A stretch of DNA of 37,377 bases. Source: Firmicutes bacterium FC7. GTDB lineage: Bacteria; Bacillota; Clostridia; Tissierellales; Tissierellaceae. The stretch covers positions 1 through 37,377 of the forward strand of contig JAKELU010000021.1 of the NCBI GenBank assembly GCA_022760735.1. The letters run 5' to 3'. The position numbers and the translations under genes were made by a program. The notes under the pieces are model-generated. The model searched no databases. It saw only the letters and a list, made by a program, of their open reading frames with translations, and was not told the origin of the DNA. Positions 1 through 8,297 of the stretch are shown here, one piece after another (positions within the stretch are counted from its first letter, which is position 1; every line of letters starts with the position of its first letter).

Positions 1-58
1 CTAATTAATGTACATTTTGAGATTCTAAAAAATATACATTTTGGGATTGACATTTACA
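1..58 (-). mobile_element. End of a probable IS21-family insertion sequence, running off the window
   Basis: Read on the minus strand, a TGTAAATGTCAATCCC end begins at base 58, exactly where the primase reading frame leaves its family sequence. It is followed by two related blocks, CCCAAAATGTATA (about 33-45) and CTCAAAATGTACA (about 10-22). A TGT terminus with iterated subterminal repeats is what IS21-family ends look like. Only one end is visible, so the istA/istB genes and any target duplication cannot be seen. An unrelated recombination junction is the alternative. Confidence 0.6.
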
Positions 59-2028
59 GCACTCTGATTCTTCGGTTTGGCGAATTCACGTTTTAGGTTT
101 TTATCCTGCTCGTTTTCATCGAAGTGTCGTTCAAAAGGGATAATTACCACTCTACCACTGGAAAACAGCGTCATATCCGTAATAACGGGCAGATAATTGG
201 TGTTAATGTACAACTTAAACTTTGGCGAAAAGTCAAAAGAATTCTCATGTAGAAACCTTGCGTTGATGGTGTCACCACCCGTCATGCTTTTTACCTGTGC
301 AGCATTTAGGACAAGTCCTCTGCTAGGTTCGGAGATATTCACAAAGCGTACTCCTGCAAGCCGGGCAATATCTTCACTTGGACTTGAACTGTTATTGTTC
401 TTTTTAAGACTGATAGTCTCTGGCCTTGCGGTACAGCCATAACTGCCTAATACCTTAAGAATGCTCTCACATAGCGTACCTTTACCGTTTCGAGTTGTAG
501 CACCATAGAGAACAAACAGGCATTCGTACCGAGTATCTCCGCTGATACTGTAGCCAAAGGCTTTTTGGAGGAATTTTGCCTTTTCCTCATCTCCGCTCAT
601 AATCTCATGAATAAATCTATCCCATCGCTCACTTTTTGCTTCTGGGTCATATTTAACACCAGATATCTTTGTAAGCCTGTCCTCGCTGTTGTGGGGACGA
701 AAATCCATAGACATTAAAAACAATGTGCCATTGGCACAGTTGAGCATAAGTGGGTCTTGGTCAAATTCAGCCATTGATATGGGATATACGCTCTGTGCAT
801 CCTTAAGCACCGTTTCTCGGTATCTTCTTGACTGCCACTTTCGGCAATAGTCAATGTATGCCTTTCTTTGATGTTCATCCTGAATAGTCAAAGCATAGGT
901 TAGCAGTTGGTTAGCCAATGATTTACACATTTCCATCACTTTTAGATTACCGACATCAGGAATCCAAATGCCATTCTCATAGCAAAACCACATTTTCCTT
1001 TCAGGAACATACCGGGCAAAAGGTTTATAATAATCAGCAAACAGCCTGCTTGCCCCAATATCCGTCCAAGGGTAGAGAGCGTTACTCTCAGGCTTAAAAT
1101 CAACAAGGGAATATTCACCAAAATCCTCTGTAGCTGATGAACGCTTACCACCTGGTTTGTATATTTCAGTAGCATTTGCGATAGCTTTTTCTATGGTTAT
1201 CATTCCATAAGTACTGCCGGACTGCGGTCTATTCCATTTATCTCGCATTAGGCCGCTCTGCCGGAAAAGTCTGTCCATCTGTCCAATATCCCTGCCACAC
1301 CAAAATGCCAGCATACAGCAAAGTGCCAAATCAGCTTCACTAGCAGAAGCATAACCAGACGTATCTCCTTGCCATAATGCTTTGAACCTTTCTCCGTTTG
1401 CCGATTTTAAAGCCTTCTCAATAACAGACTTGTCAGATAGATAGGATTGACTTTCTGTATCCAGAAGTTGCTTCACAGGAGTAGGACGCAGCATATACTT
1501 GTCTAGTATCATCTGTAGTTCAATCGGTTTCTCCGGTATATCACCATTTGCAAACATATTTCCCGTTACGGTAACAAAGCGATTTGTTGCTCCAGCCACA
1601 TAGACCTCAACTCCCAGCTTTCTGTTGTTGATATAATATTTTGTTTTGTCAAAGTTAAAGCCGGTGGCCTTAAAGAAAATATGCAACCCTTTCCCAGATG
1701 GACTGTGTTCCATATAGCAACCACTAAAAGCCTCTACAACATTTTGGGCAACAGGCTTAAGCTTACCGCTACTAACAAAGCAATCATCTAAGTCGATAAC
1801 ACAAATGTCATTACCCACCAAAAATCCAATACCGTCATATTTACTTATAGTAGCTACCGCCGAACTAAAATCTTTAAATGTACCACGTTGATCTGCTTTT
1901 GCCCTTTTTCCCGTTACCGGGTTATAGGGAACTTTGGTTTTTCTACCACTTCGTTCTTCATATTTCCAACAGCAAAACTGTGGCTTATCTTTAAGCACCT
2001 GTGGCAAGTTATCATATTTTGTTTTCAG
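25..2028 (-). pseudogene. Phage/ICE-type primase-helicase (PrimPol plus SF3 helicase), C-terminus lost to an insertion
   Basis: This is a replication protein of mobile elements. The N-terminal third is a primase-polymerase-type domain, with a CVIDLDDCF acidic motif and an HSPSGKGLHIFF stretch. A linker follows, then a D5/P4-type SF3 helicase with Walker A GATTRNGKGT at about residues 509-518. The protein stops right after KREFAKPKNQSA, where the family continues for roughly another 100 residues. The last residues (VNVNPKMYIF) are read from insertion-element DNA. The best start is CTG at 2028: GGAGGTG lies 6 bases upstream, and an in-frame stop (TAA) immediately precedes it. The first ATG/GTG/TTG-type start (TTG 2007) has no such site. 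GC is visibly higher than in the genes to the right. The helicase core is intact, so partial activity is possible, but the truncation makes loss of function likely. Confidence 0.8.
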
Positions 2029-2269
2029 TTACTTCACCTCCTTGCCTTTTATAAATGACCCGAAACGCTACTGTTCCAGAGGGTTTGCCTTGTTTGACAC
2101 AACCTCGTTATCTTTCAAGGAATACGCTCGGAATTATCGTCATGGCATATTCTGATTGAAGTATCTCTTGCATTTCGGGGTATTCAGTTGTCAAGGAGCA
2201 GTGAGAGAAAAACTATGTTTTCATTGATTGTTCATGAGAAAGGCAGATCCACAGAGTTTGCTAAGGTAA

Positions 2270-2490
2270 TTTCCTCTCATCCTCCACAGGCCTCAAACCT
2301 GCAGTTTGAGTACAGGAACAAATATTTCTGTGAATTGCTTTCCTCTACTAATAGCCGAAATTATTAACCCTTTAGCTAATGCCACAGCAAATAGCTTACT
2401 CGAATGGTCAAGCAAAGTATTTTCCTCTCACCTTATAGCCTTGGTAGGGCACATTAGTTGAGGATTTTCTAAAAATATTTTTCTTCCTCA
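2270..2490 (-). repeat. Four spaced copies of a TGAGAGGAAA-like motif
   Basis: On the minus strand, (A/G)TGAGAGGAAA or a close variant occurs at 2270-2279, 2339-2348 (GTAGAGGAAA), 2421-2430 and, weaker, at about 2484-2490. Spacing is 69, 82 and 63 bases. At the first and third copies the motif can be read as a start codon followed by R-G-N/K-Y, so these may be degenerate short-peptide units rather than protein-binding iterons. Confidence 0.4.
2292..2310. other. Perfect hairpin in the primase upstream region
   Basis: CTCAAAC (2292-2298) pairs with GTTTGAG (2304-2310) around the loop CTGCA. There is no T-run, so it is not a terminator. It could be a regulatory or nicking-site structure. Confidence 0.4.
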
Positions 2491-2537
2491 TCCATAAGCG
2501 AAGAATTCTATTGATTCGAACCCCTAAAATAAAAAAT

Positions 2538-2566
2538 AGCCTGTCTTTTTTCCAGAAAAGACGGCT
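2538..2566 (-). terminator. Rho-independent terminator, minus strand
   Basis: The stem AGCC-GTCTTTT / AAAAGAC-A-GGCT has one bulged base. On the minus strand it is followed by ATTTTTTATTTT (2526-2537). No annotated minus-strand gene lies to its right, so it must end a short transcript starting somewhere in 2570-2760. Confidence 0.7.
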
Positions 2567-2699
2567 GTAATGTTTATGCTTTTGCTCAAATTTGAGCGAA
2601 AGTGGTATTAACTTTAAGAAGGCTTAATGCTGTAGTTTTGGATTTTTCAATTAGACTTTTCGACTTTTTTGTCTACAACTTAAATATATTCATTATATG

Positions 2700-2728
2700 T
2701 TGAAAAATTCACGTTTGCGTGATATACT
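2700..2728 (+). promoter_or_regulatory. Promoter and probable operator of the XRE regulator/restriction operon
   Basis: TTGAAA (2700-2705) and TATACT (2723-2728) are separated by exactly 17 bases. The dyad TCACG-TTTG-CGTGA (2709-2722) fills most of the spacer. A repressor bound there would block RNA polymerase. The obvious candidate is the XRE protein encoded 40 bases downstream, giving negative autoregulation of the restriction operon. Confidence 0.7.
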
Positions 2729-2768
2729 TAATACGGTTATTAATTGAAACTTCAAGGAGGCTAAACAG

Positions 2769-2984
2769 ATGGCAGTACACTATAAGAAGCTGTTTCATTT
2801 GTTAATAGAAAAAGAAATGACAAATGCGGATTTACAAAAACAAGCTGGTTTTTCCGCTAATATTATTACTCGACTTAAACGAAACGGTTATGTTTCACTG
2901 GAAACTATAGAAAGTATATGTAGAACATTAAATTGTGGTGTGGACGATATATTGGAATTTGTTCCGGATGAAGATAAAAAGTAA
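2769..2984 (+). CDS. Small XRE/Cro-family transcriptional regulator, likely controller of the restriction genes
   Basis: This 71-residue protein is essentially one Cro/C1-type helix-turn-helix. Residues 16-38 (MTNADLQKQAGFSANIITRL) hold helices 2 and 3, and the C-terminal helix carries TLNCGVDDIL, typical of the YozG-like short XRE group. AAGGAGG (2754-2760) precedes the ATG. The gene begins the rightward operon, and the methylase subunit follows 43 bases after its stop. Its position, and an operator-like dyad inside the promoter just upstream, suggest a role like the C proteins of restriction systems, which delay or limit restriction. That role is inferred from context. Confidence 0.8.
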   Translation: MAVHYKKLFHLLIEKEMTNADLQKQAGFSANIITRLKRNGYVSLETIESICRTLNCGVDDILEFVPDEDKK

Positions 2985-3027
2985 TTTCTATTTTGCTGAT
3001 TATAAATTGCACCAAAGGAGGGATAGA

Positions 3028-3975
3028 GTGCAGATATATGCAATTATGGATATCAAAGATATTGAGGAATATGATCAATCATTGCTCGATATTCTCCTGA
3101 AAGATAGAACTACAAATCAAAATATAATATGGGCTACAAATGATTATTCAAAATTTGGCGATATGTATAAGGCCGAATGTGAAATTAAGGCACATCTAAT
3201 TACAAACCCTAAGAAAAAACTGATACAACCTAGAGCAACTAAGAGTTACAAGAAAAAGAGTGTTCGAACAAGAGAAAAGGCTGAAGTCTTTACTCCTTCA
3301 TGGATATGTAATGAACAAAACAATCTTATTGATGAGCAATGGTTTGGCAGAAAAGATGTTTTTAATATACAAAAAAACAAATCATGGGAAGTAATAAATG
3401 AAAAGATTATCTTTCCAAATGAAAAGGGACGCACGTGGAAAAATTATGTTGATGCCAGAAGAATGGAAATCTCCTGTGGAGAGGCACCATATCTGGTCAG
3501 TCGATATGATACTGTTACTGGCAAAAAGATTGAATTACAATCCCGTATAGGTCTCCTAGACCGCAAAATGCGTGTAGTAAACGAAAATGTTGATAATGAA
3601 GATGAATGGATAAAATGGGCTGAACGAGCCTTTCAAAGTATATATGGATATGAATATCAAGGTGATAACTTGCTTTTAGCGCGTGAAAATCTTTTATATA
3701 CATACATTGAAAATAAGAAATTCAAATTTGGTCGAGAACCAGGTATAAAAGAATTGAAGCGAATTGCCACCATTATATCTTGGAATTTGTGGCAGATGGA
3801 TGGCATTACATTTACAGTTCCATTATGTGATTTGCGGGGCTGGTATAGGCAATTATCACTATTTGATAGCTTTGAAAACCTTCACAGTGACAAGGAACCT
3901 AAATATTGCAGAATTAAAGACTGGAGGTCAAAGGTTATCGTTGAATATAAATCTTTAGTAGGGGGGGCGAACTGA
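3028..3975 (+). CDS. Restriction-modification small subunit (subunit M-like, EVFTP motif)
   Basis: This 315-residue protein matches my memory of a family annotated as restriction endonuclease subunit M in Clostridia and Bacteroidia. The start is taken as GTG 3028, because AAAGGAGGG (3014-3022) sits just upstream. An earlier in-frame start at 2935 would overlap the regulator gene and has no site. EVFTP at residues 86-90 is the N-terminal motif (motif X region) of many N6-adenine methylases. GDNLLLARENLLYTY near residue 215 is also conserved. There is no glycine-rich SAM loop and no NPPY, both of which lie in the next protein, so the methylase appears divided between two polypeptides. The C-terminus (SLVGGAN) is encoded across a GGGGGGG tract at 3961-3967. 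The stop TGA overlaps the next ATG by one base, implying translational coupling. Confidence 0.75.
   Translation: MQIYAIMDIKDIEEYDQSLLDILLKDRTTNQNIIWATNDYSKFGDMYKAECEIKAHLITNPKKKLIQPRATKSYKKKSVRTREKAEVFTPSWICNEQNNLIDEQWFGRKDVFNIQKNKSWEVINEKIIFPNEKGRTWKNYVDARRMEISCGEAPYLVSRYDTVTGKKIELQSRIGLLDRKMRVVNENVDNEDEWIKWAERAFQSIYGYEYQGDNLLLARENLLYTYIENKKFKFGREPGIKELKRIATIISWNLWQMDGITFTVPLCDLRGWYRQLSLFDSFENLHSDKEPKYCRIKDWRSKVIVEYKSLVGGAN
3961..3967 (+). repeat. Seven-G homopolymer at the gene junction of the restriction system
   Basis: The run of seven G lies 5 bases before the small subunit's stop codon and also serves as the downstream gene's ribosome binding site. With eight G the frame reads GTA GGG GGG GGC GAA CTG ATG GAT, entering the downstream gene in frame. 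With six G it ends at a TAG a few codons on. Confidence 0.85.
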
Positions 3976-6900
3976 TGGATAGTTTATTTACACCATCTTT
4001 TGAATATAAGCTAATATATATCTTTGAAATAAGGGATGAAACCCATAAGGGATTACTAAAAATAGGCGATACTACTATTCAAACAGAGGAATCTATTGAT
4101 AACCTTCCTCCAAATTGTAAAGCATTAAATCAAGCTGCAAAAAAACGTATTAAGGAATACACCAATACAGCAGGTATTACATTTGAGCTTTTACATACAG
4201 AACTTGCTGTTCGTACTATAAAGGATGAAAAAGGAATGCCTGTCCTAAGGGCATTCAGAGACCACCATGTACATAGGGTATTGGAAAACTCAGGCATCAA
4301 GAAAAAGCAGCTAAAAAACTCTACAAGTCGTGAATGGTTTAAAGTGGATATTAAAACCGCTATTAAAGCGATAGAGGCTGTAAAAAAAGGCCAGTACAAT
4401 CTTTCTAATGCCAAATCGGATACTTTCACACCCATTGTGTTCAGGCCAGAGCAGGAATCAGCTATTGAGAAGACATTAAAACAATTTAAAAATGGCAACA
4501 GGATGTTATGGAATGCAAAAATGCGTTTTGGAAAGACATTATGTGCCCTTGAAGTTGTTCGAAAATTAAAGTTTAATAAAACTATTATTATTACACATAG
4601 ACCTGTTGTCGATGTCGGTTGGTTTGAAGATTTTGGTAAAATATTTCACGGAATGAATGATTATATTTATGGTTCAAAAAGCAGCGGATATACCGTTGAC
4701 CAATTGCTGAAATCCAATAAGAACTTTGTATACTTTGCCTCTATTCAGGATTTAAGGGAATCCAAGAGAGTAGGTGGTAAATACGAAAAAAATGATGATG
4801 TATTTGATACTATTTGGGATTTTGTCATAGTTGATGAAGCCCACGAAGGTACAACTACGGCATTAGGAGATACTGTGATAAAGAATATTGTCAAAGAAGG
4901 TAGCGGATATGAAACAAAATTCCTTGCTCTTTCTGGTACTCCGTTCAATATTCTGCGTGATTATGATGATAACATATATACTTGGGATTATGTTATGGAG
5001 CAAAGCCGCAAGCGTGAATGGGATAGTTTGTATTTTGGAGATTCAAACCCTTATGATGAATTGCCAGAATTAAGAATTTTCACATATGACCTAGGAAAAA
5101 TCATAGCAGATAATCGTTATGTTGAGCTGGAAGATAAAGCATTTAATTTCCGTGAATTTTTTCGTGTTTGGACAGGAGATATAAAGATTGACCGTAAACC
5201 TCTCCCAGTAGGAGTAAAAGTGGGTGATTTCTTTCATGCAGAAGATGTGTGGAGTTTTCTTAATCTGATTACCAAAGATGATAAGGACAGTCAGTACCCC
5301 TACTCTACTGAAGAATATCGTTCTTTATTTAAGCACTCACTGTGGATGGTTCCAGGTGTAAAGGAAGCAAAAGCTTTGAGTAAGATGATGAGAAAACATC
5401 CCGTTTTCGGTAATGGGGTTTTTGAAATTGTTAATGTTGCAGGAGATGGTGACGAAGAAGAAAAATCTGAAGATGCTTTAAAAAAGGTTCGCGATGCCAT
5501 TGATAGTGCAGGAGAAGATGGTTACACTATAACACTTTCCTGCGGTAAATTAACTACAGGAGTTACTGTACCAGAATGGACAGCTGTATTTATGCTTTCA
5601 GGTTCATTTTCTACTTCTGCTGCAAATTACCTGCAAACAATATTTCGTGTTCAATCACCTTGTAATAAAAATGGAAAAATAAAACGTTATTGTTATGTAT
5701 TTGATTTTGCACCAGATAGAACATTAAAGATGGTTGCTGAATCTGTTGCAATATCTACTAAGGCAGGAAAAGCAGATGAATCTGACAGACGCATAATGGG
5801 GGAATTTTTAAATTATTGCCCTGTTATTGCTGTTGATGGAACTTCTATGAAAAAATACAATACAAATAGATTGTTGCAACAACTAAAACGTGCCTACGCT
5901 GAACGTGCGGTTAAGAATGGATTTGATGATAACAATCTATATAATGATGAATTACTAAAGCTTGATAATATAGATTTAGAAAAATTCAAGAATCTAAAAG
6001 GTATTATAGGTGCATCCAAAGCAGCCCCTAAATCTAAAGATATCGAAATTAATCGTCAAGGCTTTACAGATGAAGAATACGAAGAAATTAAACGAATTGA
6101 GAAAAAACCCAAAAGGGAGCGTACTCCGGAAGAGGAAGAAAAATTAAAAGAAATAGCTGAGAAAAACAAACAAGCGGCAAATGCACGTTCTATTCTCCGT
6201 GGTATTTCTATCCGTATGCCTTTACTGATTTATGGTGCAGACATTAATTTTGATGAAGATATTACTATGGAAAAACTGGTCGATATAGTTGATGATTCTT
6301 CTTGGGATGAGTTTATGCCAAAGGGTGTGACTAAAGAAATATTTAAGGATTTTATCAAATATTATGATCCTGAAATCTTTGTAGCTGCAGGAAGAAATAT
6401 TCGTAATGCTGTAAAAAGTGCTGATGAACTATCTCCAAAAGAACGTGTACAAAAGATAGCACAGCTTTTCTCTTGCTTTAAGAATCCGGATAAAGAGACT
6501 GTCTTAACACCATGGAGGGTTGTGAATATGCATATGGGAGATTGTCTTGGTGGCTATAATTTCTACGATATGGAATACAATGAGCCCATAGAGGAGCCAA
6601 GATATATTGACCATGGTGAAGTTACAAAAGATACTTTCAATAAGGATGCCAAGATACTTGAAATCAATTCCAAGACAGGTCTTTATCCACTCTATGTAAC
6701 ATATAGCATTTTCCGTAGTAAATGTGCTAACTACTCAGAAGATGAACTGACTGCTGAAACTGAAGAAAAACTTTGGAATGAGACGGTTCAGCAGAATGTG
6801 TTTATTATCTGCAAAACACCAATGGCAAAATCCATAACAAGGCGTACTTTAGTGGGATTTAAAGATGTTCCTATAAATTCACACTATTTTGATGATCTTA

Positions 6901-8027
6901 TTAATATGCTGAAAAATAAACCAAAACAGTTCATTAACAGAGTTAAAAAGCCAAGCTATTGGAAAATGGAAGGAGAGAAAGAAATGAAGTTTGATGCTGT
7001 GGTAGGTAATCCCCCATATCAGGAAAATATCAGTAAAACACAAGAAAACTCAGCATTATCTAAACAACTGTTTCCTATATTTATTAAAAACTCAATACTA
7101 CTTAATAGCAAATATGTGTCTCTAATAACCCCATCAAGATGGTTTACTGCAGATGCACAAGATAAATCATTTATTAAGTTACGTGAATTTGTAAAAGAGA
7201 ATAATCATTTCTCTAAAATTTATAATTATCCTGATAATAAACTACTTTTCAATAATGTTGAGATTGCTGGTGGTGTAAATTATTTTTTGTATGATAAATC
7301 ATATAGTGGTGATGTTAAATTTACAGAATGCTATGAGAATGAGTGCAATTCATCTTTACGACCGCTGTTTGAGGATGGTTTAGATATCATTATTTCTATG
7401 AACCGTTTAGTAAGTATATTAGATAAGGTTAGAAAGTCTGATGGATTTACTCCAATGACTACTATAACATATGGAAGAAACGCATTCGGAATTGTTGGAA
7501 AGAAATCAATACTCAATAAAATCACATCAGAGGAATACTTCCCAGGTGCTGTTGAAGTGCGTTGTGCTTATGAAGAAATTAGATATACAAAAAAATCAAC
7601 CATTACTAAAAACATAGAACTTGTTAACAAATGGAAAGTATTCACTTCTAAAGGTAACGGGGGTGCTGGAATACTTAGCGACAATAAGGCAGTATCAATT
7701 TTAGGAAAAGCATATATAGGAAAACCACAGTCTGTATGTACAGATTCGTTAATACCAATTGGATCCTTTGATACTCAGTTTGAAGCAGAAAGTTTACAAA
7801 AGTATATGACTGGAAAATTCTTTCGATTTATGATTGGTATTTTAAAGGTCTCTCAGAATGTCTATCAGAATGTCTATCAGTTAGTACCATTGCAGGATTT
7901 TACAAGTAATTCTGATATTGATTGGAACAAAAGCATTTCGGAAATTGATCAACAACTTTATGCAAAATATGGGCTAGCAAAGGATGAAATTGATTATATT
8001 GAAAGCAAGATAAAAGTAATGGATTAA
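3975..8027 (+). CDS. Restriction-modification fusion: GIY-YIG-like nuclease, SF2 helicase, N6-adenine methylase
   Basis: A single 1350-residue protein with three activities. Residues about 11-125 resemble a GIY-YIG/T5orf172 nuclease: YKLIYIF...LLKIGDTT, then REWFKVD at its end. Residues about 150-600 are an SF2 helicase or translocase, with Walker A AKMRFGKT (181-188), DEAH (287-290), SGT (320-322) and QTIFRVQS (554 on). A charged linker spans about 690-740. Residues about 890-1100 are the methylase: ILEINSKTG (894-902) sits where the SAM-binding motif I belongs but is degenerate, and FDAVVGNPPY ends with NPPY at 1012-1015. The remaining 300 residues are probably the DNA target-recognition domain. 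The layout parallels Type ISP enzymes such as LlaGI (nuclease-helicase-methylase-TRD) but with another nuclease fold and a separate partner subunit. Start ATG overlaps the partner's stop. Confidence 0.8.
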   Translation: MDSLFTPSFEYKLIYIFEIRDETHKGLLKIGDTTIQTEESIDNLPPNCKALNQAAKKRIKEYTNTAGITFELLHTELAVRTIKDEKGMPVLRAFRDHHVHRVLENSGIKKKQLKNSTSREWFKVDIKTAIKAIEAVKKGQYNLSNAKSDTFTPIVFRPEQESAIEKTLKQFKNGNRMLWNAKMRFGKTLCALEVVRKLKFNKTIIITHRPVVDVGWFEDFGKIFHGMNDYIYGSKSSGYTVDQLLKSNKNFVYFASIQDLRESKRVGGKYEKNDDVFDTIWDFVIVDEAHEGTTTALGDTVIKNIVKEGSGYETKFLALSGTPFNILRDYDDNIYTWDYVMEQSRKREWDSLYFGDSNPYDELPELRIFTYDLGKIIADNRYVELEDKAFNFREFFRVWTGDIKIDRKPLPVGVKVGDFFHAEDVWSFLNLITKDDKDSQYPYSTEEYRSLFKHSLWMVPGVKEAKALSKMMRKHPVFGNGVFEIVNVAGDGDEEEKSEDALKKVRDAIDSAGEDGYTITLSCGKLTTGVTVPEWTAVFMLSGSFSTSAANYLQTIFRVQSPCNKNGKIKRYCYVFDFAPDRTLKMVAESVAISTKAGKADESDRRIMGEFLNYCPVIAVDGTSMKKYNTNRLLQQLKRAYAERAVKNGFDDNNLYNDELLKLDNIDLEKFKNLKGIIGASKAAPKSKDIEINRQGFTDEEYEEIKRIEKKPKRERTPEEEEKLKEIAEKNKQAANARSILRGISIRMPLLIYGADINFDEDITMEKLVDIVDDSSWDEFMPKGVTKEIFKDFIKYYDPEIFVAAGRNIRNAVKSADELSPKERVQKIAQLFSCFKNPDKETVLTPWRVVNMHMGDCLGGYNFYDMEYNEPIEEPRYIDHGEVTKDTFNKDAKILEINSKTGLYPLYVTYSIFRSKCANYSEDELTAETEEKLWNETVQQNVFIICKTPMAKSITRRTLVGFKDVPINSHYFDDLINMLKNKPKQFINRVKKPSYWKMEGEKEMKFDAVVGNPPYQENISKTQENSALSKQLFPIFIKNSILLNSKYVSLITPSRWFTADAQDKSFIKLREFVKENNHFSKIYNYPDNKLLFNNVEIAGGVNYFLYDKSYSGDVKFTECYENECNSSLRPLFEDGLDIIISMNRLVSILDKVRKSDGFTPMTTITYGRNAFGIVGKKSILNKITSEEYFPGAVEVRCAYEEIRYTKKSTITKNIELVNKWKVFTSKGNGGAGILSDNKAVSILGKAYIGKPQSVCTDSLIPIGSFDTQFEAESLQKYMTGKFFRFMIGILKVSQNVYQNVYQLVPLQDFTSNSDIDWNKSISEIDQQLYAKYGLAKDEIDYIESKIKVMD

Positions 8028-8173
8028 TAATAATCTGTTTTTGAAAGGAGCATAGTGTAACAGAAACGAAATGATTCAAAATCAACTAACAAAAGACTAA
8101 GACTGTATTTATATAAGGGGAGTAGATAGAAAAACACGAGAAAATCAAATACTAAAAAAACATTGATGTTTAC

Positions 8174-8223
8174 AAAAGACCAGTAACAATTAAGCTTAAT
8201 GGCATAATTGTTACTGGTCTTTT
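8174..8223. terminator. Long hairpin terminator closing the restriction module
   Basis: A perfect 19-bp stem (AAAAGACCAGTAACAATTA at 8174-8192 against 8205-8223) surrounds a 12-base loop. T and A runs at the ends make it usable from both directions. It lies between convergent genes: the restriction operon from the left and a methyltransferase gene from the right. A second, imperfect hairpin lies at 8235-8280. The remainder of the 270-base gap shows no gene. Confidence 0.8.
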
Positions 8224-8297
8224 CTGCTCCGCTTGAAGCTGTTCAGTTAAGTTTTTCTTCAATCCCTAAGTGAACGCTTCTTTAGTGGCATCCTTTA

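Larger units (their letters stand above)
2029..2768. other. 740-base non-coding or decayed control region between primase and restriction system
   Basis: No gene of normal size fits here. On the minus strand the stretch holds spaced copies of a TGAGAGGAAA-like motif, several very short frames (one starts MRGNYLSKL; another, near 2150, encodes about 21 residues ending FLER), and the primase ribosome binding site. It also has a 7-bp hairpin at 2292-2310, a minus-strand terminator at 2538-2566 and a 14-base palindrome GCTCAAATTTGAGC at 2584-2597. Control regions ahead of replication genes in Clostridia integrative elements can look like this. I cannot locate an origin or oriT. Confidence 0.5.

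Noticed and set aside
197-442. 81-codon plus-strand frame inside the primase gene
   Set aside because: It is the antisense shadow of the clearly recognisable helicase region and has no ribosome binding site.
1934-2155. 73-codon plus-strand frame over the primase start
   Set aside because: Its content is antisense to the primase N-terminus and to the ribosome binding site, with no start signal of its own.
2505-2530. GGGGTTCGAATC on the minus strand, resembling a tRNA T-arm
   Set aside because: No acceptor, D-arm or anticodon arm can be folded around it, and no second copy marks an attachment site in this window.
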